DNA from: Streptomyces roseofulvus
Lineage (GTDB): Bacteria > Actinomycetota > Actinomycetes > Streptomycetales > Streptomycetaceae
Direction of reading: 5' to 3'
DNA length: 64,000 nucleotides
NCBI RefSeq assembly: GCF_039534915.1
Contig: NZ_BAAAWE010000001.1
Coordinates: 124,001-188,000 of the forward strand
The translations under genes and the position numbers were made by a program. Positions 16,556 through 25,791 of this stretch are shown here, piece by piece. How positions within the stretch are numbered: the first letter of the stretch is position 1; every line of letters starts with the position of its first letter. The notes beneath the pieces are model-generated. The model did no database searches, had not been told where the DNA came from, and worked only from the letters and a program-made list of their open reading frames with translations.

Positions 16556-19500
16556 TCAGGCGGTACGGCGCACGATCTGCTCGTAGATCGCTTCGGTCTC
16601 GGGTTCTGTGCTGACGTCGAGGCGGCGGTTGATGGTCAGGAGTGATTCATAAGCGGTGCGGACAGCCGTGTGGTTGCCGGCCTGGTCCTCGATGCGCATC
16701 CAGTCCTGGTAGAGGAGTTCGGCGCTGTCGTCGATGCCGAGGCCCTGTCGGATGACGCGGCGGGCGGCGTCGAGGTCGGGGCGGGGCCCGGTCCGGTGCC
16801 AGTCGGCAAGCGTGTGGGCGGTGTCGATGATGCGGACGAGCATCTCCTGGTGGTGGACGGCGGCCCAGGCCGGCGGGGTGCCGCCGAAAGGGACTCCGCG
16901 TACGAGGGCGAGGGCGGCTTCGAGGTCGGGGATGCCTGCGGAGGGGCCCTTCCTCAGGCCGCGTTCGGCGAGGTGCGTAAAACGGTCCCAGTCACACCGA
17001 ACCTTCGGTGAGAGCTTGTAGATCCCGGTTCGGTCGCGCGGGAGGTAGAGGGTGCCGTCGGGGTCGGCGCCGAGGCCGCTGCGGAGCTGGGAGATACGGA
17101 CTTGGAGCGTGTTGGCGCCCCAGGGCTTGTGGGGGTCCATCGCCTCGCGGACGGTGTCGGGCCGGCCGGGCTTGAAGTACAGGTAGGCGGCGAGCTGGGC
17201 GAGTTTCGGGCCGTGGCCGGATGCCTGGATGCCGGTGACCGCGACTGGGCCGAGGACTTGGACTTCGGGGGCGTGCAGGTCGACCGCGTCGCCCGGGTCG
17301 TCCACGCCGCTGTCATGGTCTGTAGTGGTGGCGGCCGGCGGCTGGGGCACCGGCCGTGTTGCGGGGCGGGTGGGCGGGGCGGTGTTGTCCGCCTGTGGCG
17401 GGACGGCGTTCTCGTTCTTCTCTTCCCCCTCCCCGGTGCTGGTGGTCTTGGCCGTGTCACCGGTGCCGTTGGTGACGGCCGGGCTGGCTTCGCTGCCTTC
17501 CTGGGCCGTCTCCTTCTCGGGCTCTTGGTCGCCGTCCCGCCCTGTGGGCAGTGGGGGGACGGGGGCGAGAGGGCGGGTGGCGGTGAACGCGGCGAACGGG
17601 GTGCGCGGGGGGTCGGCAGGGCTGTTGCTGCCCCCGTGGGCAGTGACGGCCACCGCGACGGGACTGGGTGGGACTTGGGTCCAGGGTTCTTCAGCGGGCT
17701 GGGCCGGCCGGTCGGCCTGGCGCAGCAGGTCGACGAACGCCTGGTAGTCGGCTTCGGGGAGGGACTGGACGATCAGGTCGGCGCCGAGGGTCTCGACGTG
17801 CTGAGGTCGAGTGGTGCCGACGGCGAGCTGGACGGCGTCGTCGAAGGCTCCGAAGGCGCCGGCTGTGCCTTGGGCGGGCAGGATGAGGGCGACGGGCAGT
17901 TCTCGGGCGGCGGTGAGGGTGTCGGCCAGGAGCTTGGCCTCGTCCTCTTCTATGTCGGCGGCGCAGACCAGGGTCCACGGCATGCGAACCGGGGCGTTGT
18001 CACTGTCTGCCTCTTGGCGTTGTTCCAGGAGGAGTTCGGCGAGGTCGGCGCGGGCTGAGGCCAGGTCGGGGGCGGTGCGGAGCCGGTTCTGGGGGAGGAG
18101 GGCGGGGAGTTCGTCGCCGAGGCCGACAGTGATGATCTCGGCGTGGTCGCTCCAGGTGCTGGTGGCGGCTTCGAGGGCGAGGACGCGGGCGGTGTCGCGT
18201 ACGGCGGTGGGGGTGCCGTCGAGGAGGAGGACGCGGGAGACGTTCAGGTTGATCAGGAGGTGGTTGCCGTCGGGGTCGGTGCCGAGGGTGACCAGCCCCG
18301 GGTAGGGGGCTGGGACGTCCACGGCCTCGTCGGGGTCGAGGAGCGGCTGGGTGCGGTCCAGCACCCAGTGGCCCGGGGCGGTCAGGGTGAACGGGGTGAT
18401 CGCGTAGTTCTCTCCCGGCGGGCCCAGGCCGTCTGCTACTTGGTCGTCGGCGCGGCCCCGTACGGGGAAGAAGAGTTCCACGCCGCTGGCGGTGATCTTC
18501 GCGCCGTTTGCCGGCGGGAGTGTGAACCCCTGCTGGGGGGCTGTGCGGGCGAGGGTGCGCAGGGCGAGGTCGAGGAGTTCGAGGCTGCCTGCGTCGGCGG
18601 CCGCGTGGAGTGTTTGTTCGGCGGCTTCGTTGTCGACGGGTGCGGGGAGCTGGCCGGGCTTGCGGCGGCGTCGCTGGAGCATGCGCAGGGTGGCGAGTGC
18701 GGAGAGGAGACTGCCGGCGGCGAGCATCCCGATACCCGCCGTCTCGGACAGCAGAGCACTGTCTGCGTCCTCGTTCTCGGCGGCGGGCGCGGGCGCGGGC
18801 TTGGCCGGGGACGGGACGGCTGACGGAGTCGCGGTGGCTGCGTCGGTGGACGCGGCCGGCGCCGGGGTCTTGGCGGCCGGCGCAGCAGGGGCAGGGGCTG
18901 CGGTGTGGGTGGGGGCCGGGGTGGTGGTCGCCGGCGCGGGAGTGTTCCTTGCCGGTGCCGGTGCCGGTGCTGGCTTCGCGGTGTCGGCGGGCTTGTGTGG
19001 GGTGGCGTTGCCGGTGCGCGGTGGTGGGGGTGTGGCTTCGGCCGGCGGTGTGGGGGTGGCCGTGTGGGGGATGGTGAGCTTCCAGCCGGTGCGGATGTCG
19101 TTGGGGTTGGTCAGACGTCCGCCGTCGGCCTGGGGCTTGTTCTTGTTCGCGTCGAAGATCTCGGTGTAGCGGTCGCCGTCGCCGAGCTGGTCCTCGGCGA
19201 CCTCCCACAGGGTGTCTCCGGCGGTCACGGTGTAGGCGGAGGTCTGCGGGGCGGGGGTGGGCACGTCGTCGACGGTGGGGGTGTCGGGCAGGCGCAGGGT
19301 CCAGCCGGGCCGGATGGGCGCGTCGGCGTGGAAGACGGCGCCGTCGGCCATGGTGCGGCCCTCGTTGGCGTCAGCGATCTTCGTGTACAGGGCGCCGTCC
19401 CCGTACAGCCTTTCCGCGATCGACCACAGGCTTTCCGCTGGGCGCACCGCCCGCACCGTGTAGGTCTGCTCGGTCTTTTTCTCGACGCTCGCGGCTGTCG

Positions 19501-19960
19501 GAGCGGTGTCGGTGTGGGCGGGGGCCGGGACGGCGGCCGCGGTGACCGCGGGTGCGGTCGCGGCGGGGGTGGCTGCGAGGGCGGGGGCGGCGGAGGCGAT
19601 GGTGCTGGAGGCGAACAGGACGAGGATGCCGCTGACGAGGGTGCCGGCGGCGCGTTGGGACAGGCGCAGGCCGGGCAGGCGGGGTGCGGTGCGGCCGCGG
19701 AGTTGGGCGGGGATCTCCACCAGCAGCGACGTGATGAACGTGGCCCAGGCGATCCAGCCGACCATGACCAGGGCGAGGAGGAACGCGGCGCCGGTGTCGG
19801 TGCGGGTGAGGAGGTGGGTGAGCGCGTCGATGCCCGGGCCCCAGAGGGAGGCGGTGGCCTGGGCGAGGACCCAGGGGAGGCCGGCGGTGACCGCGGCCAG
19901 GGCGGCCAGGCTGACCAGGGCGCGCGGGAGGCGTCTGGCGAGGGAGCGGGATGCGGGCAT
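16556..19960 (-). CDS. LysM domain protein fused to a BTAD (SARP-like) domain
   Basis: A 1134-aa membrane protein found at the end of Streptomyces Tad-like pilus operons. It has N-terminal membrane segments (about residues 13-35, 58-80, 107-128), two LysM modules (about 168-230, YTVRAVRPAESLWSIAERLY, and 243-300, YTVTAGDTLWEVAEDQLGDG), a long Pro/Ala-rich wall-spanning linker, another membrane helix (about 405-425) and a large cytoplasmic part ending in a winged helix plus bacterial transcriptional-activator domain (last 240 residues, TLQVRISQLRSGLGADPDG onward). It may bind peptidoglycan outside and couple that to an inside regulatory or scaffold domain. No DNA target is known. Last gene of the leftward Tad operon. 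Confidence 0.85.
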   Translation of the reverse strand: MPASRSLARRLPRALVSLAALAAVTAGLPWVLAQATASLWGPGIDALTHLLTRTDTGAAFLLALVMVGWIAWATFITSLLVEIPAQLRGRTAPRLPGLRLSQRAAGTLVSGILVLFASSTIASAAPALAATPAATAPAVTAAAVPAPAHTDTAPTAASVEKKTEQTYTVRAVRPAESLWSIAERLYGDGALYTKIADANEGRTMADGAVFHADAPIRPGWTLRLPDTPTVDDVPTPAPQTSAYTVTAGDTLWEVAEDQLGDGDRYTEIFDANKNKPQADGGRLTNPNDIRTGWKLTIPHTATPTPPAEATPPPPRTGNATPHKPADTAKPAPAPAPARNTPAPATTTPAPTHTAAPAPAAPAAKTPAPAASTDAATATPSAVPSPAKPAPAPAAENEDADSALLSETAGIGMLAAGSLLSALATLRMLQRRRRKPGQLPAPVDNEAAEQTLHAAADAGSLELLDLALRTLARTAPQQGFTLPPANGAKITASGVELFFPVRGRADDQVADGLGPPGENYAITPFTLTAPGHWVLDRTQPLLDPDEAVDVPAPYPGLVTLGTDPDGNHLLINLNVSRVLLLDGTPTAVRDTARVLALEAATSTWSDHAEIITVGLGDELPALLPQNRLRTAPDLASARADLAELLLEQRQEADSDNAPVRMPWTLVCAADIEEDEAKLLADTLTAARELPVALILPAQGTAGAFGAFDDAVQLAVGTTRPQHVETLGADLIVQSLPEADYQAFVDLLRQADRPAQPAEEPWTQVPPSPVAVAVTAHGGSNSPADPPRTPFAAFTATRPLAPVPPLPTGRDGDQEPEKETAQEGSEASPAVTNGTGDTAKTTSTGEGEEKNENAVPPQADNTAPPTRPATRPVPQPPAATTTDHDSGVDDPGDAVDLHAPEVQVLGPVAVTGIQASGHGPKLAQLAAYLYFKPGRPDTVREAMDPHKPWGANTLQVRISQLRSGLGADPDGTLYLPRDRTGIYKLSPKVRCDWDRFTHLAERGLRKGPSAGIPDLEAALALVRGVPFGGTPPAWAAVHHQEMLVRIIDTAHTLADWHRTGPRPDLDAARRVIRQGLGIDDSAELLYQDWMRIEDQAGNHTAVRTAYESLLTINRRLDVSTEPETEAIYEQIVRRTA

Positions 19961-19968
19961 CGGCGGGG

Positions 19969-20454
19969 TTAGTCCTTCTCGGGTCGGGTGATGCCGTGCA
20001 GGAGCGTGGCGGTGCTGGTGGCGGTGACGGTCCAGGTCTTGGGGACGAACCGGGCGCGGTAGCTGCCGGTGGCGTGGACCTGGATGCGGCGGCCGCCGTC
20101 GGTGACGGTGACGGTGCCGCGTACGCCGGCCCGGTTGAGGTAGGCGCGGGCGGCGGCTGACGCGGCGGCGGGTTCGGCGACGACTCCCCCGCCGGTGACG
20201 GCTTTGGCGGGGTCGATGGCCTGGGCTGCGGCGCGGGCGGCTTCGGTGGCGGCAGCGTCGGTGCGTTCGTGGGCGCGTGAGACGCCGAAGGCGTCGACGG
20301 CGAACAGGCCGCCGAGCAGGAGCAGGGGGACGGTGATGATGGCGACGAACGGGGAGATGCCGCCCCGGTCGTCCGCGAACCGCCGGCCACAGCGCGCGGG
20401 GCGGGGGGAGGGTTCGGCTCGGGACTCGGGTTCGGGGTGGTGGGTGGTGGTCAT
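19969..20454 (-). CDS. TadG/TadE-like pseudopilin
   Basis: A 161-aa protein with the hallmark DRGGISPFVAIITVPLLLLG followed by a helical stalk (AHERTDAAATEAARAAAQA) and a beta-rich C-terminus, the TadE/TadG minor-pilin plan. The class-III-type signal is expected to be cut by a prepilin peptidase, none of which is in the window. The start overlaps the stop of the preceding gene (ATGA), so it is co-translated with the other pseudopilins. Confidence 0.82.
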   Translation of the reverse strand: MTTTHHPEPESRAEPSPRPARCGRRFADDRGGISPFVAIITVPLLLLGGLFAVDAFGVSRAHERTDAAATEAARAAAQAIDPAKAVTGGGVVAEPAAASAAARAYLNRAGVRGTVTVTDGGRRIQVHATGSYRARFVPKTWTVTATSTATLLHGITRPEKD

Positions 20455-20924
20455 CGGCGTCCCCGGTAGGTGTCGACGACGGAGGTGAAGGAGGCGGTCA
20501 TGGTCCGCACTCCGGGGCCGCCGCCGAAGAGCAGGAGGTCGCCGATCGGGACGCGGCAGGAGACGGTGACGGTGACCGTGGATGTCTCTCCGAGGGGTGT
20601 GCCGAGTCCGCTGGTGGCGGCGCGGACGCTGCTGGAGGTGCAGGGCTGGTCGTCCTGCGCGAGGACTGTGGCGGCCGCGGCCTGGGCGGCGGACTGCCCC
20701 GCCTGGGGGGTCCGTTCGAGGGAGGCGGCGCGGGCGGCTGCCTGTGCGGCGGCGTCCACGGTCTGCCCGGCCAGGGACAGGCGGGCGCCGGCGATGACGA
20801 CCAGCGCGAGCGCCAGGAGCAGCGGGACGACGACGACCGCCTCGATCGCGACGTCGCCCCGGTCTCCCCGCAGACGGTCACCCTTCCCTGCAAGTCGAGG
20901 CAGGCGTGGGTCTCGCCGGGTCAT
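20451..20924 (-). CDS. TadE-like pseudopilin
   Basis: A 157-aa protein with RGDVAIEAVVVVPLLLALAL, the Glu-containing TadE pilin-like helix, then an Ala-rich stalk and a C-terminal domain with two Cys (CTSSSV, VSCRVPIGD) that could pair. ATG 20924 is chosen for its ATGA overlap with the upstream TadE gene; 20948 would add eight basic residues. It is probably a minor pilin initiating assembly. Confidence 0.82.
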   Translation of the reverse strand: MTRRDPRLPRLAGKGDRLRGDRGDVAIEAVVVVPLLLALALVVIAGARLSLAGQTVDAAAQAAARAASLERTPQAGQSAAQAAAATVLAQDDQPCTSSSVRAATSGLGTPLGETSTVTVTVSCRVPIGDLLLFGGGPGVRTMTASFTSVVDTYRGRR

Positions 20925-21343
20925 CGGCTGCCTCCTGCGGTGGTCCATTGCTCGATCGGGCCGGACGCGGAGGAGCTGACGGAGATGCTCTTCAGGCCGG
21001 GGACGAGGGAGACGGCCTGGCCTTCGACGTGGATGCTCATGCGGTCGCGGGTGGTGCCGGCGGTGGAGATTGAGACGCCGGTGAGGAGGTTGCCGCCGAG
21101 GTCGGCGGCGGCCTTGCGGGCCTTGGCGGCGCCGTCGCCGGGCCCGGCCCCGTACATGCGGCCCGCGGAGACGCCTTCGCGGGCGGCGGTGGCGACGGCG
21201 TTGTGGGCCCAGGCGATGGCGAAGCCCTGCACGATGCCGAAGATGAGCAGGATGACGACCGGGAAGATGATCGCCACCTGGATGGGGGCGGATCCGCGGT
21301 CCCGGTCGTGCGGGGCGGGCAGGAGGCGGCGGTGGAGGGGCAT
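20921..21343 (-). CDS. TadE family pseudopilin
   Basis: A 140-aa protein carrying RGSAPIQVAIIFPVVILLIF, a pilin-like transmembrane helix right after a short basic leader, and the REGVSAGRMYGA stalk common in TadE proteins. Here Gln replaces the usual Glu-5-like residue. It is first of three consecutive pseudopilin genes joined by 4-bp overlaps and probably forms the pilus tip or priming complex with them. Confidence 0.82.
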   Translation of the reverse strand: MPLHRRLLPAPHDRDRGSAPIQVAIIFPVVILLIFGIVQGFAIAWAHNAVATAAREGVSAGRMYGAGPGDGAAKARKAAADLGGNLLTGVSISTAGTTRDRMSIHVEGQAVSLVPGLKSISVSSSASGPIEQWTTAGGSR

Positions 21344-21366
21344 GGTGGCGTCTCGTCCCTCGTCGG

Positions 21367-21603
21367 TCAGCCGCCGAGGATGCCGGAGAGCTTGCCGTTC
21401 GCGCGGGCGTAGGCGGCGGCCAGTCCGCCGGCGATGAGGAGGGCGCCGGCGACGGCGGCGACGATGATGACGACGGTCGAGATGGGGCTGTCGCCGCGGT
21501 CGTCTCCTTCCTTGACCTCCTTGGCGAGGTGTTCCAGGCGCCAGCGGACGGCGGCCGCCGCGGTGGTGAGGGCGGCCTGGGCGTAGAGGAGCGGGCTCTT
21601 CAC
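21367..21603 (-). CDS. Flp-like major pilin candidate
   Basis: A 78-aa protein (GTG start, GGAAGGA ribosome-binding site 8 bases upstream). It has a 36-residue charged leader with the cluster KEVKEGDDRGDSPIS, a single long hydrophobic helix (VVIIVAAVAGALLIAGGLAA) and a short tail. Its size, position between tadC and tadE genes, and strong ribosome-binding site fit the Flp-type structural pilin of Streptomyces Tad clusters. The leader is longer than in Gram-negative Flp pilins, so the cleavage site is uncertain. Confidence 0.7.
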   Translation of the reverse strand: MKSPLLYAQAALTTAAAAVRWRLEHLAKEVKEGDDRGDSPISTVVIIVAAVAGALLIAGGLAAAYARANGKLSGILGG

Positions 21604-21658
21604 GGTGGTGTTCCTTCCGGTCGGTGGCCCCTTTTGTGTGACGGGGCTCTGGGGTCGG

Positions 21659-22540
21659 TTAGATGGAGAAGATGTTGAGGACGGCCGGGAACGCCATGGC
21701 GATCATGGCGATGACGGCCAGAAGCGCGGCGGGGGTGTGGAGCTTCTCGCTGTCGGCGTTCGCCCTTGCGGCGTCGGCGGTCAGCAGCTCGTTGGTCAGG
21801 GCCTTGGCGCGGTTGCGCAGCGTGGCGTAGACGGCGGCTCCGTCGTCGGCGGACAGGCGCATGATGTCGGCGGTCTCGGACAGGACCGGGAGCTTGAGCT
21901 GGGTGCCGAGTTCGTCGAGCGCGGCCCAGGGCGAGGACTTCTCCGTGCGGGCGCGCAGGAGGGCTTCCTGGATGCGGGCGAAGGCCCAGCCCTGGCCGAT
22001 GCGGGCGGCGTCTTCGAGGGCCTGGTCGGGGGCGCGGTTGCACATGACGCGGTTGGCGACCAGTTCCATCCAGGCGGCGGCCGCGTGGGCGAACTCGGTG
22101 CGGGCCTTGGCGGCTTCGGTCTTGACTGCCCAGTCCGGGACGAGCCACAGGACGGGAGCGAGCAGGACGCCGGCGATGCCGGGGATGAACAGCGGGACGG
22201 ACAGGCCCATCAGGACCCACCCGATCGCCGGCACGAGCGGGACGAGGAGGCCGAGCAGGGCGAGGGCGACCTTGTTGGTGACGAACTGCTCGGGTGACTG
22301 GGCGAGCAGGTCGAGGTCGGCGCGCGGGAGCTTGAGGCGCTCGGCGAGCCGTCCGGCCCACGCCCCGCCCAGCGGTGAGGCCGTGGGGGTGGTGGGCTGC
22401 TGGCCGGGGCGGGCGGGGGGCGGGTTCAGGCGCCGCAGCGCGGGACCGAGGCGTGGTGCTGAGGGGAGGACCTCGCGGACGAGGAGGGCGATGCCGCCGC
22501 CGACGGCGGCGCCGCAGGCGACGAGGACGGTCTGGCTCAC
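21659..22540 (-). CDS. tadC: TadC-like type II secretion F family membrane protein
   Basis: A 293-aa integral membrane protein of the GspF/TadC family: helices near residues 3-22, 97-140 and at the C-terminus (ALLAVIAMIAMAFPAVLNIF) flank a cytoplasmic helical domain (AHAAAAWMELVANRVMCNRA). In Tad machines it forms the inner-membrane platform with TadB. The GTG start overlaps the tadB stop (GTGA). Confidence 0.87.
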   Translation of the reverse strand: MSQTVLVACGAAVGGGIALLVREVLPSAPRLGPALRRLNPPPARPGQQPTTPTASPLGGAWAGRLAERLKLPRADLDLLAQSPEQFVTNKVALALLGLLVPLVPAIGWVLMGLSVPLFIPGIAGVLLAPVLWLVPDWAVKTEAAKARTEFAHAAAAWMELVANRVMCNRAPDQALEDAARIGQGWAFARIQEALLRARTEKSSPWAALDELGTQLKLPVLSETADIMRLSADDGAAVYATLRNRAKALTNELLTADAARANADSEKLHTPAALLAVIAMIAMAFPAVLNIFSI

Positions 22541-23442
22541 GGGCCCTCCACCGGCTGGGGCTGCTTGACGCGGCTGCGCGGGTCATTGACCAGGAACCGC
22601 GGGACGGGGGTGTGGGTGGCGAGTTTCCGCGTCCACCACAGCACCGCGGCGAACGCCGCGCCGAGCAGGGCCAGGACGAGCTGCCCGAGGGCGGTGGCGT
22701 AGGGGGCGGTGTAGGGGATGAGGAAGCCGACCAGGACGAGGCCGGCGCAGATCAGGGTCATGGAGCGCATCGCGGTGCGGGACTTGGCGCGGTCGGCCTC
22801 GATCTTGCGGCGGGTGGCGACCTCTTCGCGCAGTTGGGCGGAGGTGTCCTCCAGGACCTGCGCAAGGCCGGGGCCCTGGTCGACGGCGGACAGGATGAGA
22901 GCGGCGCAGACCTTGTCGGCGATGACGTCGTCGAGGCGGCCGGCGAAATCGCGCAGGGCCTCATCCGGGGACCATCCGGCCTTGATCTTGTCTGCGAGTT
23001 CGGCGATCTCGTCGGCGAGCGCGGCCGGCGGGTTCTTCCGGCTGGTGACCAGGGCCTGCCCCAGTGCGGGTCCGAGGCGCAGGATCTCGGAGAGACGCTG
23101 GGTCCACTCGGCGAGCGCCTCCAGCTTCACGATCCGCGCCTTGCCGCCGGCCCCGGCATCGAGGAGCCACGGAACACCGACCACTCCGGCGCCGAGCAGC
23201 AGCGCGGCAACGAAGACGCCAGAGACGAACCACACCACGACGAATGTGACGGCGGCGGCAGTGAGCAGGGCGCGGCGGCGGGCCGCTTCCCGCTGCCCTC
23301 CCGGACCGCCGGTCCACACGGTCCGCAGCCGGGCCGTGCGGCCGGGCGCCTTGGGGGCGGTCGTGCCGATGGTGGCGACGATCGCGGCCAGGACGCCGCC
23401 GGCGATGAGGGCGCCGCACAGGGTCCACCACAGGGCTCCCAT
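22537..23442 (-). CDS. tadB: TadB-like type II secretion F family membrane protein
   Basis: A 301-aa platform protein with helices at both ends (LWWTLCGALIAGGVLAAIVA at the N-terminus; SMTLICAGLVLVGFLIPYTA near the C-terminus) and the T2SSF core (LAQVLEDTSAQLREEVATRR). It pairs with TadC under the TadA ATPase. ATG 23442 or the adjacent GTG 23445 both overlap the tadA stop; I list the ATG. Confidence 0.87.
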   Translation of the reverse strand: MGALWWTLCGALIAGGVLAAIVATIGTTAPKAPGRTARLRTVWTGGPGGQREAARRRALLTAAAVTFVVVWFVSGVFVAALLLGAGVVGVPWLLDAGAGGKARIVKLEALAEWTQRLSEILRLGPALGQALVTSRKNPPAALADEIAELADKIKAGWSPDEALRDFAGRLDDVIADKVCAALILSAVDQGPGLAQVLEDTSAQLREEVATRRKIEADRAKSRTAMRSMTLICAGLVLVGFLIPYTAPYATALGQLVLALLGAAFAAVLWWTRKLATHTPVPRFLVNDPRSRVKQPQPVEGP

Positions 23443-24959
23443 CACGCTCCCCCCGTCCAGGCGTGGGCGCCGGGCTGGTCGAGGAGGTGGGAGGCGAACC
23501 CGGCGAGTTCGAGGCGGCGCCGGGAGCGCGGGGACAGCGGCGCGGCCGGTGCGGCACGCAGGTCAGCCTCGGAGACGGGGCGGAAGATCTCGTTGTAGGC
23601 GGGGCGGCCGTTCTCGCCGATGCCGGTGATCTCCCAGATGTGGGAGACCAGACGGCGCGGTGCGGGGCCGGACTCGTCGACGGACATGAAGACGACGAAG
23701 TGCAGGCCGTTGGCGATCTGCCGGTAGGCGAGCTGTTCGGAGAAGTTGCCCCGCGCCAGGAGGTAGAGCTCGGCGATGCGGTCGAAGACGACGTGCGGCT
23801 CGGAGGCGTGCATGGTGCACATGGAGCCGGGCCGGTCGCTGGTCAGGGCCTGCATCATCGCGGTGATCTCCGGGCCGCGGACCTCACCGACCACGACGCG
23901 CTTGAGCGACATGCGCTTCGCCCGGTACATCAGGTCCAGCAGGGTGATCTCGCCGACCGCGCGGCCGTCAACCCGCTCCCCGTTGGACTCTCGGGCCTCC
24001 ATCGGGACGACCTGGGTGTGGTAGCCGTTCTGATGGGCCCACAGCTCGAACTCGGTCTCGATCGTCCCGAACCGCTCGTGCTGCGGGATCTCCCGCAGCA
24101 GCGCGCGCATCAGCGTCGTCTTCCCGCTGCTCTGCTCACCGACGACGATCACGTTGCGCCGCGCCCGGACGCAGGCGCGCAGCAGCGACGCGATGGTGGT
24201 GTCCATGGCCCCGGCGGTCACGAGGTCGTCGAGGGTGGCGTTGAGGAGCCGGTGGCGGCGGATCGTGACGAAGGTCCGCTCGCCCGTGATCTCCGGATGC
24301 AGGGCCTGAAGGCGTGAGCCGTCGGGCAGGCGCAGCGCGACGTCGGGGCTCGCGGTGGAGAACGTGCGGCCGGACTGGCCGCTGTTGCGGATCAGGTCAC
24401 GTACCAGTTCCTGGAGTTCCTCCTCGGACTCGGCGACCGGGTCGGCCTCGACCGGCTCGCCGTCGCCGGAGTACTTCAGGTGGACCCGGTCATGGCCGTT
24501 GATCCAGATGTCCTCGACCGCCGGATCGTCCAGGTAGCGCTGGAGCCGGCCGGAACGAAAGAGCATGTCGAAGACGAGCGCGGCGAGCTGCTCCTCCTCC
24601 GCCGGCGTCACCACCCGCACCTGCCGGGCGGCGTCTCCCCAGACGGCGACCTGCTCACTGATCAGGGCACGGGCCCGCTGCTGACGCACCTTGCTGCCGG
24701 CCAGAGCCGGATTCAGCTTCGCCTCGGCGAGCAGCTGGTCATTGACCCGCCGCTTCATCTCGCCGGCCGCCTTCGCGTCGACCTTCACCCGCGGTGCGAG
24801 CCCGAAGCCCGCAGCCGGTGCGATGCCAGGCGCGGGCGGCCTGTAGGCAGCCAGCGGCCCATACGCCGTGGTGGGCCGGCCGGGGTGGCGCGGGTCATGG
24901 ACAGGCGCGGTCCGCGCGGGCTGGGGAACGGGGGCCGGGTGGATGGGTTCAGCTCGCAC
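23442..24959 (-). CDS. tadA: TadA/CpaF family secretion ATPase
   Basis: A 505-aa hexameric ATPase that powers pilus assembly. Walker A is GEQSSGKTT (about residues 274-282); the Asp box (TIETEFELW), Walker B (VVVGEVRGPEI) and the His-box region (GSMCTMHASEP) follow in order. The N-terminal 80 residues are a proline-rich extension. The GTG start overlaps the end of the CpaE-like gene. This is the motor of the cluster and the best family marker. Confidence 0.92.
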   Translation of the reverse strand: MRAEPIHPAPVPQPARTAPVHDPRHPGRPTTAYGPLAAYRPPAPGIAPAAGFGLAPRVKVDAKAAGEMKRRVNDQLLAEAKLNPALAGSKVRQQRARALISEQVAVWGDAARQVRVVTPAEEEQLAALVFDMLFRSGRLQRYLDDPAVEDIWINGHDRVHLKYSGDGEPVEADPVAESEEELQELVRDLIRNSGQSGRTFSTASPDVALRLPDGSRLQALHPEITGERTFVTIRRHRLLNATLDDLVTAGAMDTTIASLLRACVRARRNVIVVGEQSSGKTTLMRALLREIPQHERFGTIETEFELWAHQNGYHTQVVPMEARESNGERVDGRAVGEITLLDLMYRAKRMSLKRVVVGEVRGPEITAMMQALTSDRPGSMCTMHASEPHVVFDRIAELYLLARGNFSEQLAYRQIANGLHFVVFMSVDESGPAPRRLVSHIWEITGIGENGRPAYNEIFRPVSEADLRAAPAAPLSPRSRRRLELAGFASHLLDQPGAHAWTGGA

Positions 24960-25791
24960 CAGCCGCTCCGTTCAGCAGCCGCTGCTGGAGCGGGGAGACC
25001 AGCCGGGCGCGGCGGGTGGCGACGTGCTGCCGGATCGGTGTGGTCGCGTCGAGGGCCGCGCTCATCAGCTTCGACCGCATGAACTTGGCGCTCTCCGGCG
25101 CGCCGTCGGACAGCACGGCCGCCTCCTCGGGACGGTACGGCAGGGTCGCCACCACCCGGACACCGAGCTCGGCCTCTGCCTCCCGCACGCCGTAGGGGCC
25201 TTCCTGGATGAGAACGAGACCGAGGGCGCCGGCACCGCGGCCGGGTTCGTCGTCCATCTGGGCGCGCAGGGTCTTGATGCGGGTGGCGGCCGCGTGGAAG
25301 CTGCGCAGCGTGCCGCGTACGACCAGCAGGACGGCGTCGGCGCGCAGGGCCAGGATGCCGGAGGGCCCGTAGGCGCCGGAGCGGCCGAGGTCGACCAGGA
25401 CGTCGTGGCCGTGCTTCTCGATGCCGGTGAACAGTGCCGCGAGCTGTGACCACACGGGTCCGAGCCCTGGGTCCTGGTCGGGGGAGGTGAGGCCGGGCAG
25501 CAGGAGCCTGTTGCGCTCGCTGTGCTTGCCGCCGTCGTCCAGGAGGAGCAGCTGCGGCCAGAACGCGTCGACCAGGTCCTGGGTGCGCGAGGACAGCGTC
25601 AGGTTGCGCAGGCCCCGGTCGGCGGTGGCCTCGCCGCGCAAGGCTCCGGCGAGGATGGCGCCGCCGTCCGGGTCGCACTCGGCCAGCACCATCCGCCGGC
25701 CTTCCTCCAGCGGCCACGTCCGCAGCAGCGCGAGCGCGGTGGTCGTCACGCCGGGGGCGCCGGGCAGGCCGGCCAGGGCGATGACGGCCAT
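24949..25791 (-). CDS. CpaE/TadZ-like MinD-type ATPase with degenerate P-loop
   Basis: A 280-aa ParA/MinD-fold protein, by context the TadZ/CpaE localisation factor. The P-loop reads LAGLPGAPGVTTTALAL: the deviant Walker A Lys (KGGVGKT) is absent, so ATP binding may be weak or lost. Later motifs are kept (VLAECDPDGGAILA for the Asp switch; DVLVDLGRSGAYG). The start ATG at 25791 overlaps the stop of the cpaB-like gene (ATGA). It probably positions the pilus complex. Confidence 0.8.
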   Translation of the reverse strand: MAVIALAGLPGAPGVTTTALALLRTWPLEEGRRMVLAECDPDGGAILAGALRGEATADRGLRNLTLSSRTQDLVDAFWPQLLLLDDGGKHSERNRLLLPGLTSPDQDPGLGPVWSQLAALFTGIEKHGHDVLVDLGRSGAYGPSGILALRADAVLLVVRGTLRSFHAAATRIKTLRAQMDDEPGRGAGALGLVLIQEGPYGVREAEAELGVRVVATLPYRPEEAAVLSDGAPESAKFMRSKLMSAALDATTPIRQHVATRRARLVSPLQQRLLNGAAGAS

